In this document: positions 52,083 through 59,770 of the stretch, piece by piece | How the letters are laid out: each line of letters starts with the position of its first letter | Position numbering within the stretch: position 1 is the stretch's first letter | The notes under the pieces: model-generated | The model's input: the letters and a program-made list of their open reading frames with translations, nothing else | Database searches by the model: none | What the model was told of the DNA's origin: nothing | Source: JBAXXL01 sp037127915 | Lineage (GTDB): Bacteria > Bacteroidota > Ignavibacteria > Kapaibacteriales > UBA2268 | DNA: 64,000 bases | Direction of reading: 5' to 3' | Assembly (NCBI GenBank): GCA_037127915.1 | Contig: JBAXXL010000020.1 | Coordinates: 8,657-72,656, forward strand | Program-made: the position numbers and the translations under genes

Positions 52083-54835
52083 TGAACGAAATAATTGATA
52101 ATACTTTGCTTGAACTTTTCCGAACGGAAATCGAAATCCATACATTGGCTTTGGAGGACGGTTTATTGGATTTGGAAAAGTGCCAAACAGCGGAACAGAT
52201 AAATCCACTTATGAGAGCGGCTCATTCTATAAAAGGAGCGGCGCGCATTGTTGGTTTGGATTTCGGAGTAGCTTTGGCTCACGCTATGGAGGATTTATTA
52301 AGTGCGGCGCAGGAAGGCAAAACCATATTGAATTCTCAGGACTTGGATTGGCTTTTAGAAGGAAATGATATTTTCAAAATCCTTAAAACCGGCGAGCTGA
52401 GCAAAATCCCCAATCAATTAGACTCTGAAAAAGAACATATTGATAAACTGGTAAAATCACTGAAACAATCTGTGACCAAGGAAAAAGAAGATAAAGCTAC
52501 TTGTGAAGTACCTGAAATTATTGAAACAGTAGAGCAAAAAATCAAGAACAGCGCGGATGCGAAAGCGAAGCTGGTGAAACCCGACCCTATATTTGCACAA
52601 ATTTTCCAAAGCCAACTTCTTAGCGGTTCGGAAGCAATAAAGAAAATCCTGAACGGTAAAGAAACATTGGAATCAGCTGAACTTGATGCGGTAGCAAAGA
52701 ATATAGACCAGATTCAAGGTGGAGCGAAAATTATAGGATTTCATAACCTATCGGATATCTGCATTCAATCGAAGTTGATGCTTAATCATCACGATAAAAT
52801 TGATTCATCGGAAACGAAAAGCGCTATTGAAGCTGTAATAGAAATAAACGATTTGTTTAATTATATGGCAAGAAGCGCGGGTGATGATTTCTTTCAGATT
52901 TTTTATGACAACTACGAAAACATTCAAGAATTCTCCGCCAAAATTGAGAATTTGATAAAGCAATTTGAAATGCCGAAAAATTCAACTCCTGTCAAAGATG
53001 AAGAACCGCCTGAAATAACAATTGAGCCGACTATAAGCTCGGCAGAAGCTAAGAAAGCCGCGTATAAAGCCGAGAAACTGGTAAAAAGCAAGGATGAGGT
53101 ATTCGTTAAGGTATCAACAACGCACTTAAACAAAGTGATGGCTTATGCCAGCGAATCGCACGTCCAGGTCAACAATACAGCCGTTTTGGAAAAAGATATT
53201 CTTTCGGCAAAAAGCAAACTGATGAGCCTAATAACTGAGTTGGAATCTATGGATATATCCAACGACACGGTAGTAGAATCCGCAGAGAAATATGCGGCAT
53301 CGCTCCAATTGGCTTATAGTTGTCTGCGAGAAGTTACTTATTGCTACGAAAGATTTGAGCATTTAGCCGGGCGTTTAGATAGTGTTTCGGATAGACTTTA
53401 CGATGCTACATTGCTGACCAGAATGGAACCGTTCTCGGAAGGAACTTTTGATTTCAAACGTAATGTTCGAGATTTGGCAAAAGAATTGGGTAAAGAAGTC
53501 AATTTGGTGATTGAAGGTGCGGGTGTGAATGTGGACCGCGATATATTAGAGAAACTGCAACCTCCGCTTATACATCTTCTGCGTAATGCCATTGACCACG
53601 GAATCGAAATGCCGGACGAAAGAGAGCGGATTGGAAAACCAAGAGTAGGTACAGTTGAAATCAAAGCTCGACATAGCGAAGGTCTTTTAATTATTACAGT
53701 CAGCGAAGACGGCCACGGTATAGATACAGAAAATCTACGAAAAAAAATCGTAGAAAAAGGTTTTGTAAGCGAAGACTTGAGTCAGTTTTTAGATAAAAAT
53801 GAACTATACGAATTTCTGTTTTTACCGCGTTTTTCGACAAAAGAGCATGTATCGGAGATTTCGGGCCGTGGTGTTGGATTGGATGTAGTGTTCAACATGG
53901 TTCACGAAGTCGGCGGTGTGATAAGTATTGAATCTGTATTAGGAGTGGGAACCACATTCAAATTAAGATTACCTTTAACACTTTCGGTTATTAAAACTAT
54001 TTTGATTTTAGTGAATAACGAAATTTATGCCCTTCCTATAAATAACATAGAGCGGATATATAAAATCAAACGCCAGGATTTAAAACTTATCGAAAACAAT
54101 TACTACTTCAATGTAAGCGACGAAACCGGTGCTGAAGAAAACATCGGCATTGTTTCCGGTAAAAGAATTTTATATAACGGTGATATTGGTATATTAGATG
54201 AAGTTATTAACGCGATAGTTTTGAATGATAGACAAAGCCGATACGGGCTGATTGCCGATAAAATAATCGGGCAAAGCGAGTTAGTGGTTATGCCGCTCGA
54301 CGGCAGATTAGGCAGTAAAATCCCGTTAATTAGTGCGGGTTCAATCTTAGATGATGGATCGGCGGTTTTGATTTTAGATACCGAGGATATGGTTCGTGCT
54401 ATGGATGCGGAATTCAACAAGAAGAACCACACACATGATATGGATATTCCAAAAGATCACATCAAAAAGAAAATTTTAGTTGTTGATGATTCGATTACCG
54501 TTAGGGAATTGGAAAGGAAACTGCTTGAGAATAAAGGCTATGACGTAACGATAGGAATAGATGGTATAGACGGTTGGAATTTAGCAAATAAAAATCAATT
54601 TGATCTCGTGGTTAGCGATATAGATATGCCGCGTATGAACGGTATAGATTTGGTTAAAAGATTGAAAACACATGCGCAATACCGCGATACTCCGATTATG
54701 ATAGTATCGTATAAAGATAGAGAAGAAGATAAAATAGCAGGTAAAAACGCCGGAGCCAATTACTATTTGACAAAAAGCAGTTTCGCAGATGATTCATTTA
54801 TTTTAGCTGTCGAAGATTTGATAGGTGAGGCATAA
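52076..54835 (+). CDS. CheA-type hybrid histidine kinase with receiver domain (WspE-like)
   Basis: 919 residues (917 if the ATG at 52082, in a TAATG overlap, is used). Hpt domain with His50 (MRAAHSIKGAARIVG). A second Hpt-like region (about 180-260) keeps IDQIQGGAKIIGF but lacks the histidine. A P3 dimerisation region follows. The ATPase has the N box (LIHLLRNAIDHGIEMPDERE), G1 SEDGHGID and G2 GRGVGLDVVFNMV. A CheW-like regulatory domain (about 635-780) leads to a receiver (KILVVDDSITVRELERKLLE, phosphoacceptor Asp in VVSDIDMPRMNG, Lys in YYLTK). This is the WspE layout. It should phosphorylate its own receiver and the final regulator. Confidence 0.93.
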   Translation: MVMNEIIDNTLLELFRTEIEIHTLALEDGLLDLEKCQTAEQINPLMRAAHSIKGAARIVGLDFGVALAHAMEDLLSAAQEGKTILNSQDLDWLLEGNDIFKILKTGELSKIPNQLDSEKEHIDKLVKSLKQSVTKEKEDKATCEVPEIIETVEQKIKNSADAKAKLVKPDPIFAQIFQSQLLSGSEAIKKILNGKETLESAELDAVAKNIDQIQGGAKIIGFHNLSDICIQSKLMLNHHDKIDSSETKSAIEAVIEINDLFNYMARSAGDDFFQIFYDNYENIQEFSAKIENLIKQFEMPKNSTPVKDEEPPEITIEPTISSAEAKKAAYKAEKLVKSKDEVFVKVSTTHLNKVMAYASESHVQVNNTAVLEKDILSAKSKLMSLITELESMDISNDTVVESAEKYAASLQLAYSCLREVTYCYERFEHLAGRLDSVSDRLYDATLLTRMEPFSEGTFDFKRNVRDLAKELGKEVNLVIEGAGVNVDRDILEKLQPPLIHLLRNAIDHGIEMPDERERIGKPRVGTVEIKARHSEGLLIITVSEDGHGIDTENLRKKIVEKGFVSEDLSQFLDKNELYEFLFLPRFSTKEHVSEISGRGVGLDVVFNMVHEVGGVISIESVLGVGTTFKLRLPLTLSVIKTILILVNNEIYALPINNIERIYKIKRQDLKLIENNYYFNVSDETGAEENIGIVSGKRILYNGDIGILDEVINAIVLNDRQSRYGLIADKIIGQSELVVMPLDGRLGSKIPLISAGSILDDGSAVLILDTEDMVRAMDAEFNKKNHTHDMDIPKDHIKKKILVVDDSITVRELERKLLENKGYDVTIGIDGIDGWNLANKNQFDLVVSDIDMPRMNGIDLVKRLKTHAQYRDTPIMIVSYKDREEDKIAGKNAGANYYLTKSSFADDSFILAVEDLIGEA

Positions 54836-55833
54836 TGAAAAGCATTGCTATTATAGCACCCAATATTGGGGATTATAAATTCATACACGAAATTTCAGGT
54901 AGCACAAGCGATGTAAAATTCTTTTGGGCGGGATACGAGTACAATGAAATAATTAACGGCATTGTAAACACGAAGCCCGATTTAATACTTTTAAGTATGA
55001 ATTTTACTCTCTTAGATATTCCAAAGTTGATTAAAGATATTCTCTCGGTATACAAGTGCCCGCTAATAGTATATATAGATGAAAGTAAAAATTCAGATGG
55101 TTTAATATTTGACGCCTTGAATGCCGGTGCCACAGACTATATTAAGCTTAAATTAGATTTGCCGTCAGCAGAGCTTAATAAGGAGTTGAATAAGAAATTC
55201 AGCAAAATTATCAATTCAAACAAAATATCTGCTAAAATTCATGATATACCTACATATAAAGAGGGTGATGAAAAGCAAAACCTTGTTATTATTGGTTCAT
55301 CGACCGGTGGCCCTGCCGCTCTAATGGAAATTATTAAAAAACTTCCTAAAATGAAGGAAAGCTCCATTGTGATTATTCAGCATATAGAACCGGACTATAT
55401 CCAAGCATTGATTGAATGGCTGAGCTATCATTCAATAAATTTGGTTGAGGTTGCACAGAATAATCACAAACTTGAAAAAGGGAAAATTTATCTTGCCAAT
55501 GGGGGTGAGCATTTGTTAGTGGATAATCAGGGTTACTTCCGGTATACAAAAGATCCTGAGGAATACCCTTATAAACCGTCCATAAACAGATTTTTCGAGT
55601 GCATTGCCGAATCACCGCTGTATTATGGAACTGCAGTAATACTAACCGGAATGGGACGTGACGGTTCTATTGGATTGCTGAAATTAAAAGAGAACAAATG
55701 GAGAACCATTGCTCAAGATGAGCAAAGTTCCGTTGTATATGGAATGCCGAAAGCCGCCAAAGAAAACGGCGCGGCAGAAAACATATTAGGATTAAATGAG
55801 ATAGTTGATAAAATCTCAAAAATTGTATATTAA
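54835..55833 (+). CDS. CheB-type protein-glutamate methylesterase with degenerate receiver (WspF-like)
   Basis: 332 residues. The C-terminal methylesterase is intact: Ser156 in GSSTGGP, His183 in IQHIEPDY and Asp276 in GMGRDGS. It removes methyl groups added by CheR. The N-terminal receiver fold (1-125) has lost its phosphorylation site: the N-terminal acidic pair is replaced (IAIIAPNIGD), and the phosphoacceptor position reads LILLSMNF with Ser54 instead of Asp; the late lysine (DYIKLK) remains. Regulation by phosphorylation is therefore unlikely. The start overlaps the CheA stop (TAATG). Confidence 0.9.
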   Translation: MKSIAIIAPNIGDYKFIHEISGSTSDVKFFWAGYEYNEIINGIVNTKPDLILLSMNFTLLDIPKLIKDILSVYKCPLIVYIDESKNSDGLIFDALNAGATDYIKLKLDLPSAELNKELNKKFSKIINSNKISAKIHDIPTYKEGDEKQNLVIIGSSTGGPAALMEIIKKLPKMKESSIVIIQHIEPDYIQALIEWLSYHSINLVEVAQNNHKLEKGKIYLANGGEHLLVDNQGYFRYTKDPEEYPYKPSINRFFECIAESPLYYGTAVILTGMGRDGSIGLLKLKENKWRTIAQDEQSSVVYGMPKAAKENGAAENILGLNEIVDKISKIVY

Positions 55834-55849
55834 TAAAGATAGGTTTGAT

Positions 55850-57049
55850 ATGTCACTAATTACGAAACAATTTCAAGAAAAAATTTCGAATTTAAGAATA
55901 AAAGTACTATTAGTAGATGACCAAGCAATAGTTGGTGCGACAGTAAAAAAAATGTTAGAGGGCGAAACCGATATAGAGTTTAATTTTTGCCAAGACCCTA
56001 CGCAGGCAATACAAACAGCTATTACGGTAGAACCAACAGTTATACTGCAAGATTTGGTAATGCCCGATATAGAAGGTCTTTCGTTGGTAAGGTTTTATCG
56101 TGGACATCCTGCCCTGAAAAATGTTCCGGTGATAGTACTATCGTCAAAAGAAGAAGCAATTACTAAGGCTGAATCTTTTGAGGTTGGAGCGAATGATTAT
56201 TTGGTGAAACTACCGGATAAAATTGAGCTTATTGCACGTATCCGTTACCATTCAGCAGGTTATATTTCTCTTTTGCAAAGGAATGCGGCATATGATGCTT
56301 TGGAGCAAAGTCAGAAAGAATTGCAAAGCGAGTTGAACAAAGCGGCTGATTATGTTATTTCACAATTACCAAAAGAGCTCAAAGAAGGTCCCATCGAAAC
56401 ACATTGGCGGTATATTCCGTCTGCTCAATTAGGCGGTGACGCTTTTGGGTACCACTTTTTGGATAACGATCACTTTGCTATGTATCTACTAGACGTTTGC
56501 GGACACGGTGTCGGCTCGGCATTACTTTCGGTTTCTGCTATGAATGTATTGCGATCGAGTAATTTAGCGGATTGCGATTTCAAAGACCCTGTTTCTGTAG
56601 CTCATGCTATGAATAAAAATTTCCAGATGCAGGATCATAATGATTTGTATTTCACTTTGATATATGGTGTTTTTAATAATAAGACCCGAGATTTGGATTA
56701 TATTTGCTGTGGCCACCCACCGGGATATCTAATTCATAAAGATGGAAAAGGTGAAGTCGTTCGCAACGAAAACTTTTTCATTGGCGGTTTGCCGTTTTTT
56801 CCATTCGAAAAGAGCAAGATGAATTTACCCGTCGGCGCTTCGCTTTATATTTATTCAGATGGCGTTTATGAGATAGCTAACAAGGATGATAACTCGATAT
56901 GGGCTATGGAAGATATGTTCGCGATTATTCAGGGAAACATCGGTAAAGAAAAATCAGAAATTGATATATTGAACGAATATGTACACGATTACAGTGGCTT
57001 GGAAATATTGGAAGATGATTTTTCAATGTTACGATTGACATTTAACTAA
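55850..57049 (+). CDS. Response regulator: WspR-like receiver fused to PP2C/SpoIIE serine phosphatase
   Basis: 399 residues from ATG 55850, with AGATAGG upstream; the frame opens earlier, inside cheB. The receiver (15-150) has Asp23-Asp24, Asp68 (ILQDLVMPD) and Lys120 (YLVKLPD). Blocks RFYRGHPALKNVPVIVLSSK and GANDYLVKLPDKIELIARIR resemble WspR of Pseudomonas. WspR continues with GGDEF, but here a coiled segment (150-175) leads to a PP2C/RsbU domain: LGGDAFG, YLLDVCGHGVGSALLS, DLDYICCGHPPGYLI, YIYSDGVYE and EDDFSML, all metal-binding aspartates present. It probably dephosphorylates an anti-sigma-factor antagonist (STAS protein). No STAS or anti-sigma gene lies nearby. Confidence 0.92.
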   Translation: MSLITKQFQEKISNLRIKVLLVDDQAIVGATVKKMLEGETDIEFNFCQDPTQAIQTAITVEPTVILQDLVMPDIEGLSLVRFYRGHPALKNVPVIVLSSKEEAITKAESFEVGANDYLVKLPDKIELIARIRYHSAGYISLLQRNAAYDALEQSQKELQSELNKAADYVISQLPKELKEGPIETHWRYIPSAQLGGDAFGYHFLDNDHFAMYLLDVCGHGVGSALLSVSAMNVLRSSNLADCDFKDPVSVAHAMNKNFQMQDHNDLYFTLIYGVFNNKTRDLDYICCGHPPGYLIHKDGKGEVVRNENFFIGGLPFFPFEKSKMNLPVGASLYIYSDGVYEIANKDDNSIWAMEDMFAIIQGNIGKEKSEIDILNEYVHDYSGLEILEDDFSMLRLTFN

Positions 57050-57075
57050 TTTTAAATAATTATTAAAATCTCCGT

Positions 57076-57104
57076 TTGCTAATCGATTTATTTTTATATT
57101 TTTG
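57076..57104 (+). promoter_or_regulatory. Candidate promoter of the nth gene
   Basis: TTG at 57076-57078, 18-bp spacer, TATTTTTG at 57097-57104: a good TTG / TAnnTTTG pair in the gap between the chemosensory operon and nth. Confidence 0.5.
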
Positions 57105-57172
57105 TTTTTAGCTTTTACTGTTAATTTTTGAAAGAGCTAAAATATTAGCCAGGGATAAAAGTTATTATATAA

Positions 57173-57829
57173 ATGAAAAAAGTAAATAAAAATATAGAAA
57201 CCCAAAGGGTCAAGACAATACTTGAAAAGCTAAGTGAGCGATATCCGGTTACTGAAACTCAGTTACAATCAATGACCGCATTTCAGCTTTTAGTAGCTGT
57301 TATTTTGTCGGCTCAATGTACAGATGCGCGAGTGAATATAGTAACAAAAGATCTGTTTGCGAAATATCCCGCACCGGAAGATTACGTGAATATTACACCG
57401 GAAGAATTGGAAAAACTTATTTTCTCCACCGGTTTTTATAAAGCCAAAGCAAAAAATATTAAAGCTATGGCAATCAAATTGCTCGATGATTTTGGTGGTG
57501 TAGTTCCCGACACAATGGAAGATTTGCTAAAGTTACCGGGAGTAGGAAGAAAATCGGCGAATGTTATTATGGGTGATTGGTTTAATAAGCCTGTAGGTAT
57601 TGTCGTTGACACACACGTAATCCGAATTTCGAATCGATTGGATTTTTGCGATACAAATAATCCCGAGAAAATAGAATTGGCATTAACACAGATTATACCA
57701 AAAGAAAAGTGGGTACCTTTTACTCACTATCTGATACTCTTGGGCAGGTCTATTTGCAAAGCGCGTCGTCCGCTTTGTGCTGATTGCTTTATTGCTGAAA
57801 ACTGCAATTCAAAAGATAAAACTATTTGA
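57173..57829 (+). CDS. nth: Endonuclease III
   Basis: 218 residues. This is a base-excision-repair glycosylase and AP lyase for oxidised pyrimidines. The helix-hairpin-helix is LPGVGRKSAN (121-130) with catalytic Lys127; the catalytic aspartate is Asp146 (VDTHVIR). The C-terminal 4Fe-4S cluster cysteines are at 195, 202, 205 and 211 (C-x6-C-x2-C-x5-C). LVAVILSAQCTDARVN is the N-terminal signature. Full length. Confidence 0.96.
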   Translation: MKKVNKNIETQRVKTILEKLSERYPVTETQLQSMTAFQLLVAVILSAQCTDARVNIVTKDLFAKYPAPEDYVNITPEELEKLIFSTGFYKAKAKNIKAMAIKLLDDFGGVVPDTMEDLLKLPGVGRKSANVIMGDWFNKPVGIVVDTHVIRISNRLDFCDTNNPEKIELALTQIIPKEKWVPFTHYLILLGRSICKARRPLCADCFIAENCNSKDKTI

Positions 57830-57839
57830 GGAATGAAAT

Positions 57840-58919
57840 ATGAAAGATAATACAGTAAAAACAATAGCAATAATATTTCTGATAATAGCCATATTCTGGC
57901 TTATGCATATATTATCAGGCGTTTTACAACCTTTAGCTTTAGCCTTTTTGATATCCTTATTATTCCAACCATTGATGGAAAAGCTTAGCAAATGGAAAAT
58001 ACCCGAATTCATTATATTGCCTGTTGTTACTATTCTCAGTCTTGGAGTATTATTTACTATTGGTCTGATAATAACAAATAGTATGTTAGATATTTACCAA
58101 GAGCGTGCTTTTTTAGGAGAGCGGCTAATGAGTAAGTTTCAAGATTGGGGAACTTCGCTTGTAAATACATTCCATTTGCAAAAACGGGTTGCGGCATTTC
58201 AACAGGATATTTTTTCGGTGTTTGATTTCCGTATGCTGTCTAATCTTACGGGCGGAATAATAAGCGAGCTAAGCGATTTCGTAGCTTATTTCTTTATGTT
58301 TTCGCTGTATTACATTATGTTTTTAGTAAGCTTACGTAAGCAAGACCGTTTTATAAAATATGTAGGCGGCGGCGGCGAAAGAGGCGAAAAATTGCTTAAG
58401 CAATTCAAATTAATTCATAAAAACGTGATTGATTATATTAATATCAAATCTTTAATGGGTATATTAAAAGGTATTTGCGTTTATATAATTTGTATTAGTT
58501 TTGGGATTAAGTTTCCTGTGTTTTGGGCTTTCCTTATTTATGTAATGAATTTTATTCCTTCTATAGGTTCGATAATTGGAGCGGTATTCCCATCATTAAT
58601 GGCTTTAGTACAGCTTGATTCGGGTTGGGGAATCTTCTTCTTTATAATTCTTATTGCCGGAACCGATTCGGTAATCGGAAATTTGGTAGAACCGATATTT
58701 ATGGGACGTAAAATGAGCATGAATACGATAACAGTTATTTTAGGAATGGTATTTTGGGGTGTTATTTGGGGGTTAACAGGAATGATACTTTCTGTCCCGC
58801 TCTTTGTTATTATGAGGATTATATTTGAGCATATACCATCCCTCGCGTTTTTAGCACGGTTAATGGGAAGCTCTAAAGATACTGAGCTTAAGGGAGAGGA
58901 TGCAGTTGCAAAAGTATAA
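57840..58919 (+). CDS. AI-2E family transporter (PerM-like)
   Basis: 359 residues with seven or eight membrane segments: three near the N-terminus (IAIIFLIIAIFWLMHIL, LALAFLISLLF, IILPVVTILSLGVLFTIGLI) and a C-terminal block (GICVYIICISFGIKFPVFWA, VMNFIPSIGSIIGAVFPSLM, ITVILGMVFWGVIWGLTGMI). Family members export small molecules, autoinducer-2 in one case and sodium/proton exchange in others; substrate here unknown. It follows nth by 10 nt with GAGGAATG upstream and is probably co-transcribed. Confidence 0.85.
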   Translation: MKDNTVKTIAIIFLIIAIFWLMHILSGVLQPLALAFLISLLFQPLMEKLSKWKIPEFIILPVVTILSLGVLFTIGLIITNSMLDIYQERAFLGERLMSKFQDWGTSLVNTFHLQKRVAAFQQDIFSVFDFRMLSNLTGGIISELSDFVAYFFMFSLYYIMFLVSLRKQDRFIKYVGGGGERGEKLLKQFKLIHKNVIDYINIKSLMGILKGICVYIICISFGIKFPVFWAFLIYVMNFIPSIGSIIGAVFPSLMALVQLDSGWGIFFFIILIAGTDSVIGNLVEPIFMGRKMSMNTITVILGMVFWGVIWGLTGMILSVPLFVIMRIIFEHIPSLAFLARLMGSSKDTELKGEDAVAKV

Positions 58920-58995
58920 AATTATTAGTGATGTAGGATTAAATAAAGTCAGTTTTAATGAACAGACACGAATGTCTCTTCTATTTTGAGATAGC

Positions 58996-59019
58996 AGCAT
59001 AGACCTTTTTGTCTGTGCT
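58996..59019 (+). terminator. Hairpin after the AI-2E family transporter
   Basis: AGCATAGAC / GTCTGTGCT arms with one G-U pair and a CTTTTT loop. Only two Ts follow, so it is a weak terminator candidate. Confidence 0.35.
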
Positions 59020-59057
59020 TTATGAGTAAGATTTTAATAAAATGGTAAAATAATAAG

Positions 59058-59765
59058 ATGATAGAAATGTTACGAGAAAATTGGCAAATAGTAAAAGAAA
59101 AAGCGGCAAAAGCGGCAATAAGCTGTAATCGTTTACCGGAAGATATAAAAATAATAGCAGTATCGAAAACAAAACCAGTAGAGATGGTATATGCCGCTAT
59201 CGAAGCCGGAATGAATTTATTCGGTGAGAATTACGCTCAAGAATTGCAATCGAAGTATATGGCTTTCAAAGAGAAGCAGATTCAACAACCGGAATGGCAT
59301 TTCATAGGAACTTTGCAAAGAAATAATGCTAAGTATATAGTACCATTTGCTACGATGATTCATTCTGTTGATTCCGGAAAACTTGCAGACGAAATAAATA
59401 AAAGAGCGGCAGAAAATAATCGGATAATTGATTGTCTTTTACAGGTAAATACAAGCGGCGAATATTCGAAATCAGGAGAGGACCCGGATCAAATACTTGA
59501 TTTAGCAAAAGAAGTGATGAGACATAAAAATCTAAATGTTAAAGGGTTGATGTCAATCGGGTCTTTCACTGAAGACGAAGTGATAAGCCGAAATGAATTC
59601 AAAATTTTAAGAGATTGTTTAAGTTTAGTAAACGCAAAGCTAGGGATTGATTTAAAAGAACTGTCTATGGGAATGACCCACGATTTTCATATTGCTATCG
59701 AAGAAGGAGCAACTATGGTAAGAGTAGGTACCGCTATTTTTGGCAACAGATTATATTCGAAATAA
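59058..59765 (+). CDS. YggS/PROSC-family pyridoxal phosphate homeostasis protein
   Basis: 235 residues, a single alanine-racemase-like barrel without the second domain. The PLP lysine is Lys37 in IIAVSKTKP; further signatures are LFGENYAQE, WHFIGTLQRNNAKY, LMSIGSF and LSMGMTHDFHIAIEEGATMV. The family buffers free PLP and affects amino-acid balance rather than catalysing a known reaction. 5 nt before the next gene. Confidence 0.94.
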   Translation: MIEMLRENWQIVKEKAAKAAISCNRLPEDIKIIAVSKTKPVEMVYAAIEAGMNLFGENYAQELQSKYMAFKEKQIQQPEWHFIGTLQRNNAKYIVPFATMIHSVDSGKLADEINKRAAENNRIIDCLLQVNTSGEYSKSGEDPDQILDLAKEVMRHKNLNVKGLMSIGSFTEDEVISRNEFKILRDCLSLVNAKLGIDLKELSMGMTHDFHIAIEEGATMVRVGTAIFGNRLYSK

Positions 59766-59770
59766 AAAGA

